Origin: Pedobacter chitinilyticus
GTDB lineage: Bacteria; Bacteroidota; Bacteroidia; Sphingobacteriales; Sphingobacteriaceae
Direction of reading: 5' to 3'
DNA length: 64,000 bases
Assembly: GCF_003313385.1 (NCBI RefSeq)
Contig: NZ_QMHN01000004.1
Location: 374,531 to 438,530, forward strand
Position 1 is the stretch's first letter. The number at the start of each line of letters is the position of its first letter. Shown here piece after piece: positions 27,155 to 36,300 of the stretch. The notes under the pieces are model-generated. The model was not told where the DNA came from. It made no database searches and was given only the letters and a program-made list of their open reading frames with translations. The translations under genes and the position numbers were made by a program.

Positions 27155-28042
27155 TTACTTCACATTCCTCGTTTGCGGAGGTAATGGCACATATTCAGTT
27201 TCTCCTGGTACAGGAGCAAATTCCTGTTTTAGCCATTTCTCTTTTGCTTCTTCAATGCGTTCTCTGCTACTGGCTACAAAGTTCCAGTAAATAAAACGCT
27301 CCTCAGGGAAAGGCTCCCCGCCGAAAATATAAACCGTGCTATTGGGTTCCAAGGTAAATTCACAAAGTTTACTGTCCTTGGCTACCAAAAAGTTCTTTGG
27401 TCCAAACGTATTGCCATCACTGGTGACGCCGCCTTCTAAAATATACAGGCCGCTTTCTCCAAATAACTGATTTCCAATGCTTAAGGTCTTCTCTCCTTTG
27501 TTCTTAATTTCTATAAAATAAAGCGGACTGTAAACAGGAATAGGCGATTTCTTGCCGAAAGCTTCACCAGCAATCAATTTAAAATCTACACCATCCTCTT
27601 GCCACGTAGGAATATCATTACCATCAGCATGAAAAAACTCAGGGTCCATTTCTTCTAAGTGCTTAGGCAATGCCACCCAAATTTGTAAACCATGTAAAAA
27701 CTTGTCGCTATGTCTTAACCTTTCAGGAGTACGTTCAGAATGGGCAATGCCCTTTCCTGCCGTCATCCAGTTCACCTGTCCTGGATTAATTTCCACAGCG
27801 GTACCCAAACCATCTCGGTGCATAATACTGCCTTCAAACAAATAGGTTAATGTAGATAAACCAATGTGTGGATGAGGAGGGATGTCGATATTTTGATGGT
27901 CGTTCATGGCAGCGGGCCCCATGTGATCAATAAAACAAAAAGGACCTACCAATCGCTTCTCTCTAAAGGGCAATAATCTGCCTACCAAAAAATTGCCAAT
28001 ATCACTTGGCCTCTCTTCAATAATCAGTTGTATGTTCGACAT
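27155..28042 (-). CDS. Pirin-family cupin protein
   Basis: A 295-residue protein with the bicupin fold of pirins. The N-terminal cupin metal site is visible in PPHPHIGLSTLTYLFEGSIMHRDGLG (about 56-81), followed by NPGQVNWMTAGKGIAHSERTP. The C-terminal cupin contains SGLYILEGGVTSDG and YIFGGEPFPE. Some bacterial pirins act as quercetinases or as metabolic regulators; I infer no specific activity. The adjacent SulP gene is divergent. A TATATTTG box is found upstream at 28074-28067 on the minus strand, without a clear -33. Confidence 0.93.
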   Translation of the reverse strand: MSNIQLIIEERPSDIGNFLVGRLLPFREKRLVGPFCFIDHMGPAAMNDHQNIDIPPHPHIGLSTLTYLFEGSIMHRDGLGTAVEINPGQVNWMTAGKGIAHSERTPERLRHSDKFLHGLQIWVALPKHLEEMDPEFFHADGNDIPTWQEDGVDFKLIAGEAFGKKSPIPVYSPLYFIEIKNKGEKTLSIGNQLFGESGLYILEGGVTSDGNTFGPKNFLVAKDSKLCEFTLEPNSTVYIFGGEPFPEERFIYWNFVASSRERIEEAKEKWLKQEFAPVPGETEYVPLPPQTRNVK

Positions 28043-28158
28043 ATTTTTGGGTTTTTACTATTCAAACAAATATACTTAAAAGGCCCCTAAAAAGTCGATT
28101 TTCTTCTTTAATCTCTTCCTTAAAAACCTTTAAGTAATTTAGCGGTTTAAATTCCAAA

Positions 28159-29682
28159 ATGAAGCAAGCATTTTCTCTTTTTGATTTTAAGCAGCCCATC
28201 AATTATAAGAATGAGATTTTGGCAGGCTTAACCGTTGCAATGACCATGATTCCAGAGTCGCTGTCGTTTGCCATACTGGCTGGTTTTCCACCATTAACAG
28301 GTTTATATGCTGCTTTTATCATGGGCTTGGTCACAGCGGTACTTGGAGGTAGGCCAGGACTGGTTTCAGGAGGAGCTGGCGCAACGGTAATTACCCTCAT
28401 TGCTTTAATGAAATTGCACGGATTGGAATATGTGTTTGCTGCCGTAGTTGTAGCAGGTATTATTCAAATTACGGTGGGTATTTTTAAGCTGGGCAAATTT
28501 GTGAGGTTGGTGCCCCAATCTGTAATGTATGGTTTTGTAAATGGCTTGGCTATTGTGATTTTTATGTCGCAGTTAGACCAATTTAAAGTGCGGGAAACTG
28601 GTGAATGGTTGAGTGGTACTGCATTGTATACCATGTTGGGCTTGGTGGCTTTAACCATTGGCATTGTGTGGCTTTGGCCCAAAATTACGAAAGCAGTTCC
28701 TGCGTCGCTAGTGGCTATTTTAGCGGTTTTTGGCATTGTGCTCATTGGGGGTGTTCAAACCAAAACGGTAAGTGATATTGCTTCAGTAGCAGGAGGCTTG
28801 CCGCCTTTTCATATTCCGCAAGTGCCTTTTAACTTCGAAACTTTACAAATTGTGTTTCCCTTTGGCTTAATTATGGCCATGGTAGGTTTAACCGAAGGCT
28901 TGCTCACCTTGAATTTGGTAGATGAAATTGTAGGCAATAAAGGCAATGGAAACAGGGAATGTGTAGCGCAAGGAAGTGCCAATATCCTAAATGGTTTCTT
29001 TTTTGGAATGGGTGGTTGTCCCATGATTGCGCAAACTCTGGTCAATTTATCTGCTGGGGCAAGAGCAAGGCTGTCAGCTATTATTGCAGCCTTCACCATT
29101 TTGCTCATTATATTGGTAGGTGCCCCAGTCATCGGAAAATTACCCATGGCCGCTTTAGTAGGCGTAATGATGATGGTAGCCATTGGCACTTTTGAATGGA
29201 GCAGTTTAAGGGTAATCAATAAAATGCCAAAATCGGATATTTTTATTGGCGTAGTAGTGGCCGCTGTAACGGTATTGATGCATAATTTGGCCCTTGCTGT
29301 TTTAATAGGAGTGATTTTATCGGCACTGGTTTTTGCTTGGGAAAGCGCCAGACGGATTAGGGCCAGAAAGCACATCGATGAAGATGGTGTGAAACATTAT
29401 GAAATCTATGGGCCTTTGTTCTTTGGCTCCACTGCAGCTTTTTTAGAAAAATTTGATGTTCAGGATGACCCCGAAATGGTAGTGATAGACTTTAAGGACA
29501 GTAGAATTAGCGATATGAGTGCCATTGACGCCGTTCATAAAATTACCGAGCGTTACCGTAGGCTAAATAAGAAAGTCACCTTAAGGCACTTGAGTGCAGA
29601 TAGCAGGTTGTTGCTAAGGAATGCTGGGAATATCATCGAAGTAAATATTGACGACCCAACTTATAAAGTGGCGGATAAGTAA
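28159..29682 (+). CDS. SulP-family anion transporter with STAS domain
   Basis: A 507-residue membrane transporter. The sulfate-transporter signature is near the N-terminus (AGLTVAMTMIPESLSFAILAG, LTGLYAAFIMGLVTAVLGG, SGGAGATVITLIALMK). About ten to twelve membrane helices follow to residue ~395, including ANILNGFFFGMGGCPMIAQT, a conserved core segment. A C-terminal STAS domain covers about 415-500 (YGPLFFGSTAAFLEKF, VVIDFKDSRISDMSAIDAVHKI). SulP proteins carry sulfate, bicarbonate, chloride or dicarboxylates; the substrate cannot be told from sequence, and no cys genes are near. It is alone, followed by an inverted repeat. Confidence 0.94.
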   Translation: MKQAFSLFDFKQPINYKNEILAGLTVAMTMIPESLSFAILAGFPPLTGLYAAFIMGLVTAVLGGRPGLVSGGAGATVITLIALMKLHGLEYVFAAVVVAGIIQITVGIFKLGKFVRLVPQSVMYGFVNGLAIVIFMSQLDQFKVRETGEWLSGTALYTMLGLVALTIGIVWLWPKITKAVPASLVAILAVFGIVLIGGVQTKTVSDIASVAGGLPPFHIPQVPFNFETLQIVFPFGLIMAMVGLTEGLLTLNLVDEIVGNKGNGNRECVAQGSANILNGFFFGMGGCPMIAQTLVNLSAGARARLSAIIAAFTILLIILVGAPVIGKLPMAALVGVMMMVAIGTFEWSSLRVINKMPKSDIFIGVVVAAVTVLMHNLALAVLIGVILSALVFAWESARRIRARKHIDEDGVKHYEIYGPLFFGSTAAFLEKFDVQDDPEMVVIDFKDSRISDMSAIDAVHKITERYRRLNKKVTLRHLSADSRLLLRNAGNIIEVNIDDPTYKVADK

Positions 29683-29720
29683 ATTAGCTAATTTGTTGAT
29701 GAGATAATTGGTAAATAAGA

Positions 29721-29762
29721 AACGTCATTTCAATCCCGAAGTTTCGGTCTCGAAATGACGTT
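29721..29762. repeat. CGTCATTTC-type inverted repeat after the transporter gene
   Basis: AACGTCATTTC and GAAATGACGTT flank an inner hairpin CCGAAGTTTCGG, making a compact 42-base stem-loop 39 bases after the stop. It can act as a terminator for both strands. Its core is that of the intergenic repeat family at 6871. Confidence 0.82.
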
Positions 29763-29812
29763 CTATGCTTTAAAATTAGCTAATTAAACCATCAGCTAAT
29801 CATCACATTAAA

Positions 29813-31009
29813 CTATGCTTTTTGCAATCCAGGGATTTCTACCATCTCATTGGCTTCCGCTTGGTAATCTACGCCTGCTACATCAAAACCAAAAAGGTTT
29901 AAGAAATCATGCTTGTAGCCTGCTAAATCGCCAGTTGCTGGTAGAGTCTCCGTATCCGCAGTTTTCCAAAGTTCAGCTACTTTAGCTTGCACGTCGTCAC
30001 GCATTTCCCAGTCGTCAATTCTAATACGACCTTTTTCGTCTACTAAAACGTCTCCGCCAGTATAAAGTCTTTCATTAAATAAACGTTGAATTTGCTCAAT
30101 ACAACCTTCGTGAATACCCATTTCTTTCATCGTTTTATACAAGAAAGAAATATATAATGGAATTACAGGAATAGCTGAGCTTGCTTGGGTAACCAATGCT
30201 TTATTTACCGAAACATAAGCTTTACCCTTAAGGTCCGCTAATTTATCGGTAATGGTAAATGCCGTTGCTTCCAAATGGTCTTTAGCACGGCCAATAGTTC
30301 CTTTACGGTAAACCGCTTCCGTTACTTTTGGACCAATGTATGAATAAGCCACTGTCGTTGCACCTTCGGCCAAAGCTCCAGCTGCTTTTAGGTCATCTAT
30401 CCACATTTCCCAATCTTCACCACCCATTACGGCAATGGTATTTTCAATTTCTTCTTCGTTAGCAGGCTCAATGCTCACTTCCGATACAATGCCTGTATGG
30501 AAATCAACCGTTTTGTCACTAAAAGTACCACCAATAGGTTTTAAAGTCGAACGGTGAGTTACGCCTGTTTTTGGATTAGTTCTCACTGGAGAAGCCAAGC
30601 TATAGATAATCAAATCTACCTGACCCCAATCCGCTTTAATCAAATCAATAGTTTGTTGTTTTACTTCGTTAGAAAAAGCATCACCATTAATGCTTTTGGC
30701 ATATAAACCATCAGCAATCGCTTGTTTTTCGAACGCTGCGGTATTGTACCATCCTGGAGAAGCAGTTTTACCTTCTTTAGGTTCCTTTTCGAAATAAACA
30801 CCAATGGTAGAAGCTCCAGAGCCATAAGCCGCAGTTATTCTAGAGGCTAAGCCAAAGCCAGTTGAAGCACCAATCACTAATACACGTTTAGGGCCATTGA
30901 TAGCTCCTTTAGATTTTACGTATTCAATTTGGTTTTTAACGTTTTGTGCAGCGCCATCCGGATGTGCTGTTAAACAAATAAAACCACGCATTCTAGGTTC
31001 AATAATCAT
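29813..31009 (-). CDS. fabV: Enoyl-ACP reductase, FabV type
   Basis: A 398-residue enzyme that reduces trans-2-enoyl-ACP in fatty-acid elongation using NADH. It is longer than the FabI family and has the FabV start MIIEPRMRGFICLTAHPDGAAQNV, the nucleotide site RVLVIGASTGFGLASRITAA, YSLASPVRTNPKTGVTHRSTLKP, and the Tyr-x8-Lys catalytic motif in YRKGTIGRAK. The C-terminus has the RLYTGGDVLVDEKGRIRIDDWEMR block. FabV enzymes are known to tolerate triclosan, unlike FabI. No other fab gene is near. A TAAATTTG box lies upstream on the minus strand at 31084-31077. Confidence 0.96.
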   Translation of the reverse strand: MIIEPRMRGFICLTAHPDGAAQNVKNQIEYVKSKGAINGPKRVLVIGASTGFGLASRITAAYGSGASTIGVYFEKEPKEGKTASPGWYNTAAFEKQAIADGLYAKSINGDAFSNEVKQQTIDLIKADWGQVDLIIYSLASPVRTNPKTGVTHRSTLKPIGGTFSDKTVDFHTGIVSEVSIEPANEEEIENTIAVMGGEDWEMWIDDLKAAGALAEGATTVAYSYIGPKVTEAVYRKGTIGRAKDHLEATAFTITDKLADLKGKAYVSVNKALVTQASSAIPVIPLYISFLYKTMKEMGIHEGCIEQIQRLFNERLYTGGDVLVDEKGRIRIDDWEMRDDVQAKVAELWKTADTETLPATGDLAGYKHDFLNLFGFDVAGVDYQAEANEMVEIPGLQKA

Positions 31010-31525
31010 AATTTCGTTATTATAATGCCAATTGCTGGCAATCCTTCGTCAAAGCTACCTATTTTTTTGTGCTCTGCAAATTTAGAAAGTGCCTTCATTT
31101 GGCTATTGCTTGACGGTTACATTGGGACGAAATGTTTTTTTGAAAAGCGAAGCCTGTAGTTCTTGGCTAATGTGGTCCTTTGCTGCGTTCAAATGGCTTC
31201 ATTACGCTGCGCTTCACTTTGCCATAACCACTTCGCCAAGGTTTATTTTACAATGGTTGTGTAAATCGCAAATCTACCTACTCGCTAATGCGCTAATTTT
31301 TAAATCCTTAATTTTTAAATATTTACTATATTTGCAGAAATATTAAAAATCATGCTACGTCTAATACATATCCAAAATCAATGCACTAGCCAATCTATTT
31401 GGCCAAGTAGCTTGGATATTGACTTTAGCTTTATCTCAGGCTACTAGCATTTCTTTCTAATAACGCATTTCAATTAATTATTACATTTTTTTAAAAAACA
31501 ACTGATGCTTAGGTATTAGTTTACA
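31010..31525. other. 516-base gap between fabV and the TPR gene
   Basis: The fabV-proximal part probably contains its promoter. The middle (31090-31260) is unexplained, with no repeat or clear structure. A candidate short ORF lies at 31352-31447, 18 bases after a TATATTTG box (31327-31334). Nothing else is recognised. Confidence 0.6.
31352..31447 (+). CDS. Candidate 31-codon small ORF upstream of the TPR gene
   Basis: ATG at 31352 opens a 31-codon frame ending in TAG at 31447 (starts MLRLIHIQNQC, ends SFISGY). A TATATTTG box ends 17 bases before the ATG, which would place a transcript start about 10 bases upstream. No -33 element or Shine-Dalgarno sequence is clear. It may be a leader peptide for the TPR gene, a small protein, or chance. 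I recognise no family. Confidence 0.25.
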   Translation: MLRLIHIQNQCTSQSIWPSSLDIDFSFISGY

Positions 31526-32059
31526 ATGATATATATGGACATTTTATACACTGTAGAAGAAAAATATCTACAGGCAATGGACGAACTTAATTACGGCGAA
31601 ACTCCAAAGGCGATGCACTTGCTAAAGGAGCTAATTGCTGCCGATGATACTTATGGCCGAGCGCATTATGGCTTAGCAACCATTTATCACTATTACATTA
31701 AAGATTATAAAGCGGCTGGATATTACTATCAAACTGGGATGGATTTAGACGAAAATTTCCCCGATTTGTATGAGGATTATCTCAAATTGTTGGTGACACT
31801 TCAGTTGCATAAAAAAATAGAACAAGTGAGTGCCAAAGCACTTGAAGTGCCAGGGATTAATCTTGCTAGGATTTACGAAATGATTGGTGTTTACGAAGAG
31901 CAACGTCAGAACTTTGCATTGGCAAAACAGCACTACCAAAAAGCGGCGTTAATTACCGTAGTAGACAATGAACACGACTTGCTACAAGGACATCTCAAAA
32001 GAGTGTCGGGCAAGCTAAAAGCAAAACAGCAAATGGTTTACGCATATGAAGGGAGTTAA
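31526..32059 (+). CDS. TPR-repeat protein
   Basis: A 177-residue protein built from helical repeats. Tetratricopeptide-like units are seen in TVEEKYLQAMDELNYGETPKAM, then AHYGLATIYHYYIKDYKAAGYYYQTG (about 50-75), and ARIYEMIGVYEEQRQNFALAKQHYQKAALI (about 115-145). No signal peptide is seen, so it is probably cytoplasmic and acts as a protein-interaction scaffold. The start could also be the ATG at 31535, three codons later. The stop codon is inside the stem of its own terminator. Confidence 0.8.
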   Translation: MIYMDILYTVEEKYLQAMDELNYGETPKAMHLLKELIAADDTYGRAHYGLATIYHYYIKDYKAAGYYYQTGMDLDENFPDLYEDYLKLLVTLQLHKKIEQVSAKALEVPGINLARIYEMIGVYEEQRQNFALAKQHYQKAALITVVDNEHDLLQGHLKRVSGKLKAKQQMVYAYEGS

Positions 32060-32077
32060 TGTTAACTCCCTTTTTTT
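32049..32077 (+). terminator. Terminator containing the TPR gene stop codon
   Basis: AAGGGAGTTAA pairs with TTAACTCCCTT and is followed by T. The TAA stop (32057-32059) is the inner part of the stem. Confidence 0.88.
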
Positions 32078-32153
32078 ATGTTGATTGGTTATCGTTGTCT
32101 AGCTTTTAGCTTTTTATGGGACATCTGTAAGTGTTTAGCAGTGAGTGCTTTTC

Positions 32154-32183
32154 TTGTGCTAAGTAAATAAAAGAATATATTTG
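32154..32183 (+). promoter_or_regulatory. Promoter of the cNMP-AraC fusion regulator gene
   Basis: TTG (32154-32156), 19 bases, TATATTTG (32176-32183): a full match to the Bacteroidota vegetative form. The start codon at 32201 leaves a short leader. Confidence 0.78.
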
Positions 32184-32200
32184 TCGATATCTCTAGCATA

Positions 32201-33172
32201 ATGCGTTACAAAAAGGCTCCCAAAGAAGACGTTGTTTACATATTAAGTATTTTAGGCTCCATATACCCCATTAGTAAAGAGTTATCCGATGCTTTTTATG
32301 AAAAATCAGTAAGCCTAAAAGTAAAAAAAGAAACTGTTTTACTACGAGAAGGAGAGCGATGTCAGTATATGTATTTTATCAAGCGTGGCGCAATGATGGG
32401 GCAAACCATTCATCAGCAAAAGGAAATTGTTACCTATATTTCTATTGATAATGAATTTGTAAGTTCTATTTCTGGTTTGCATGGCGTAGTACCATCGCAA
32501 GAAGCTATTATTGCTGTAGAAGATTCCGAACTCATTGCCATGCATAATGACGATTTGCAAGAACTGTTTTCCAAATACTTTGACATGAATTACCTTTTTA
32601 GGGTAATGGTAGAACAGTATTACAGAGATGCGCAAGAACGCACGCATATCATTAGGGTAGGGAATGCCAAAGAGCGGTATCTTTATTTTATAAACACCAA
32701 ACCTGGGTATATTGAACGTTTACCTTTGCACTTAGTGGCATCTATGTTAGATATGAAGCTGCAAACCTTGTTGCGGGTGCAAAAACAACATCAATTTTCT
32801 TTGCAAAAAGATAGAGAAACTGAAGATTGGTGTGCAAAAATCGAAGATTATATCATTGCTCAGGAAGCTTTTAAAACTACTGATTTAAGTTTGGAGAAAA
32901 TAGCTTTTACTTTGTCGAGCAGCACCCACAAGCTTTCTGCTATATTTAACAACGTCTATAAAATGACTTTTGCCGATTTTGTAAATAGACAGCGGATCAA
33001 GAGCATCCAGCTACAAATGGCAGATACCGAAGCGATGCGTAATTTCACTATTGAGGCATTGGCTAGACAAACGGGTTTTGCTTCGCGTAGTGCTTTTTAC
33101 AATGCCTTTAAAAAGATTGTAGGAGTAAGTCCTGCCGAGTATAGAAGCGCATTATCATCATCCTCTATATAA
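32201..33172 (+). CDS. Fusion regulator: cyclic-nucleotide-binding-like domain plus AraC-type DNA-binding domain
   Basis: A 323-residue protein. Residues ~25-140 form a cNMP-binding-like beta-roll (LKVKKETVLLREGERCQYMYFIKRGAMMG). Residues ~155-195 (NAKERYLYFINTKPGYIERLPLHLVASMLDMKLQTLLRVQ) resemble the start of a Crp helix-turn-helix, as in Bacteroidota Crp/Fnr proteins. Instead of ending there, an AraC-type domain follows at about 213-318 with two helix-turn-helix units (LSLEKIAFTLSSSTHKLSAIFN, then FTIEALARQTGFASRSAFYNAFKKIVGVSPAEYR). The phosphate-binding region (DNEFVSSISGLHGVVPS) lacks the Gly-Glu and Arg-Ala pattern of cAMP binders. The ligand is unknown. It lies just upstream of a perfect palindrome and a giant T9SS gene that it may control. 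Confidence 0.85.
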   Translation: MRYKKAPKEDVVYILSILGSIYPISKELSDAFYEKSVSLKVKKETVLLREGERCQYMYFIKRGAMMGQTIHQQKEIVTYISIDNEFVSSISGLHGVVPSQEAIIAVEDSELIAMHNDDLQELFSKYFDMNYLFRVMVEQYYRDAQERTHIIRVGNAKERYLYFINTKPGYIERLPLHLVASMLDMKLQTLLRVQKQHQFSLQKDRETEDWCAKIEDYIIAQEAFKTTDLSLEKIAFTLSSSTHKLSAIFNNVYKMTFADFVNRQRIKSIQLQMADTEAMRNFTIEALARQTGFASRSAFYNAFKKIVGVSPAEYRSALSSSSI

Positions 33173-33237
33173 TTTGATTAAAAATATAGAGAGTCAATTC
33201 TTGAATATTTCCGAGATACATCAATCGTTTTTTAAAA

Positions 33238-33271
33238 AACTTTGTCCAGTTTTATAAAACTGGACAAAGTT
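33238..33271. promoter_or_regulatory. Perfect 34-bp palindrome between regulator and giant secreted-protein genes
   Basis: AACTTTGTCCAGTTTTA and its exact inverse form an uninterrupted 34-bp palindrome, 66 bases past the regulator stop and about 37 bases before the -7-like box of the next gene. There is no T-run on the plus side, so it need not be a simple terminator. It may be a terminator or an operator. Confidence 0.65.
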
Positions 33272-33368
33272 TAGGGTTTAAAATTACAGGACAAGATGTG
33301 TGAAGTTTACTTTTGTGCCTGTAAACCACAAAGGGCTGGTCAACAGTCTGCAAACTAAAAACTTCATC

Positions 33369-36300
33369 ATGTATCGCTTTAATAACTATTGCAAAACAGC
33401 ATGTTTGCTCCTATGTATCTTGTTTTTCAACCTTAAGCTTCAAGCACAGGGAACATCCCTACATTTAGACGGTGTTAACGACTATATTACCGTGCCTACC
33501 AAAAATGCAGAAATTAGCGGAAGCTTTACGGTAATGGCTTGGGTAAAGCCTGAGAACGCCACTAAAGCCATGCATATTTTTAGTTCTAGAGAGCCTTCGG
33601 AATTTGGGTTTGATATGCAACTTACAGGCGGCAATAAAGTACATGGCGATATCGGGAATGGAACTTCTTTTCTTACAACTTCGGCAGACGCCAATTACAA
33701 TTATGCTGTAGGAAAATGGCTGCATGTGGCGTATGTAATCACACCAAGCTCGTATAAAATTTATGTGAACGGTAATTTGATGATCTCTAGCTCGCTAAGC
33801 GGTACACCATTGTTATTGAACAATACCCATCGGATAGTCATCGGTAAAAATGCCAGCGAGGCTACTTATTTCCAAGGGAATATTGATGAAGTAAAGTTGT
33901 TTAGCAGTGCATTAACCGATTTGGAGGTGGCTACGGAAATGATGAGCAGCTCGGTAGCTATACCAGCGAGTTTGGTAGCACATTACAATTTTGAGCAATT
34001 GGGGACTACTTTAACTGATTTAAGTGGAAATGGCTATGATGGTACCCTTACCAATTTTGCCCTTACAGGAACAACCAGTAATTGGGCAGAAAGCTACGCA
34101 ATGGTTGTTCCTAGTTCTGCATCGCCAACTAATGTTTCTAGTTCTGGTTTTACGCTCAATTGGCAAGCCCCAACCAGTGGGGTTGCCGAACAGTACACGG
34201 TGGAAGTGGCCACTAACTCAAGCTTTAATAATCCTATTGTAGGCTCGCCGTTTATCGTTACAGGAACATCACAGAACATTGCGGGACTTTTATCAGGTAC
34301 AGATTATTACTATCGGGTATCAGCACAAAAAAATACAAGTAATGCTCAAAAAGGAGCTTATAGCGTTGTTGCAAAAGTAACCACTTCTTTAGCGTTCGAT
34401 TATTTAAATGCACTTTCCATCAGCAACATTAACTTTTCTCCTGCTTTTAGTGCTAATCAATTCAATTACACTGCCATTACTGCCAATGCAGATTTTCAGC
34501 TATTGGCGGCACAGCCTAATGCGAGTTCAATCATAGAAATTAAAGTGAATGGAGGGAATTTCATTACGATCGCTAGTGGAGTTTTATCAGCTGTAATTCC
34601 CTTGAACTTTGGGGTCAATGTCCTCGAAGTAAAAGTAGCCGATGGTTCAGCAAGTAGAACCTATACTTTGTCCATTAATAGGGTTAATCCAACCACTCAT
34701 TATGTTGCCCAAAATGGTGCTGGCAATAAAGATGGTTCATCGTGGGCAAACGCGTCAGACGACTTACAATTAATGATTAACAATTCATCTGCGTATGATA
34801 TGGTTTGGGTAGCAAAAGGCGTATATATTCCCAAACGGAGAGCAAATGATGTCAATAACATTACGGCCAACGATCGTAACAATGCCTTTTTGTTGAAAAC
34901 AGATGTAGAGGTGTATGGCGGTTTTGCGGGCGTTGAACAGTTCTTGTCGCAAAGAGATTTAAATATCAAAGCAAATAGGACTACACTTAGTGGCGATTTT
35001 CAGGGGGATGATGTATTAATAGGTAAAGGTTTAGGTTTAAGCATGCAAAATATGGCCGATAATGCTTATCACGTAGTGGTTAGCGCTGGAGCTGTAGGAA
35101 CAGCATTGCTTGATGGTTTTACCATTTCTGGTGGTAATGCCCTTAGGTTTGGATCTACAGAGTATGTCACGGTAAACGGTGTATCGGTTTACACTGGGAA
35201 TGGCGGTGGAATAAGTTGTACTGAATCTTCGCCACGATTAAGTAATCTGCAAATCATTGGCAACGCTGCTTATGTTGGCGGTGGAGGGATCAGTAATCGA
35301 TCTTCTTCGCCTTTAATTGAAAATGTAATCATTTCCAGAAATACAGCTACTGGTCATAATGCAACTAGTTTGGGCGGGGGAATTGTAAATTATAGCTCGT
35401 TTCCTATTGTCAAAAATGTGATCGTAGACGGAAATACAGGATACTCTGGTGGCGGGATTTATAATAAGGGTGGTTCTAATGCTATTTTTACCAATGTTAG
35501 TATTACTGATAATCATGCCGTAAAAGTATTTAACTCTGGTGGTGGCATTTGTAATGAAGAATCATCGCCCATTTTAACCAATATACTGCTTGCTAATAAT
35601 ACAGGATTAGAAGGAGGAGCTTTGTACAATAGCTTTTCCAGTGTACCTGTTTTAACTAATGTAACCATTACTGGAAATATTGCTAATTCTGGAGGTGGCA
35701 TTGATCATTACGATAACTCATCGAGCAAAATTCGCAATTCTATTATATGGGGCAATAATAGTGGGATTGCTAATGCTGGAGCTACCCTAGTAGAACACAG
35801 TTTAGTGCAGGGAGGTTTTTTGGGAACTGGAAACATTGCTGCTGATCCTCAATTTAAGGACTCAAATGGGAATTATCAATTGAGAAGCGGAAGTCCAGCT
35901 ATTGATGCAGGAAGTACCAGCTACTATGGTAATGCAGAATCGCCAAATATCTCTACGATTACTAAAGACTTGGGCGGCAATAAAAGAGTGCTTGGTGCAG
36001 GTATTGATATGGGTGCTTATGAAATCCAAGAACTGGTCGCAGCGTTAAATTTTGATGGCGTAGATGACAAAATCACTTTTAATAGCAACAATACAATATC
36101 GGGTGCTTTTACGGTGCAGGCTTGGGTGCGTCCTACAGATTTCACCAAAACCATGCATGTGTTGAGTACCAAGTTTGCTGGAGGTTATGGTTTTGACTTA
36201 CAGTTGAAACAGGGTAATACCATTCACGCAAATATAGGGTCTGCTAATGCTTGGTTGAGTAATACAGCCGATGTGACTTATGATTACAGTGCTGGCAGAT

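Noticed and set aside
28809..29375. 188-codon frame antisense to the SulP gene
   Set aside because: The transporter frame has full family motifs; the antisense frame is a shadow.
31089..31346. 85-codon plus-strand ORF between fabV and the TPR gene
   Set aside because: Hydrophobic but without a signal, family match or leader; it overlaps the probable fabV promoter, and the candidate small ORF after it is a separate frame.
33300..33368. GTG at 33300 as start of the giant secreted protein
   Set aside because: The ATG at 33369 begins a clean signal peptide, and a -7-like box (33308-33315) lies between the two.
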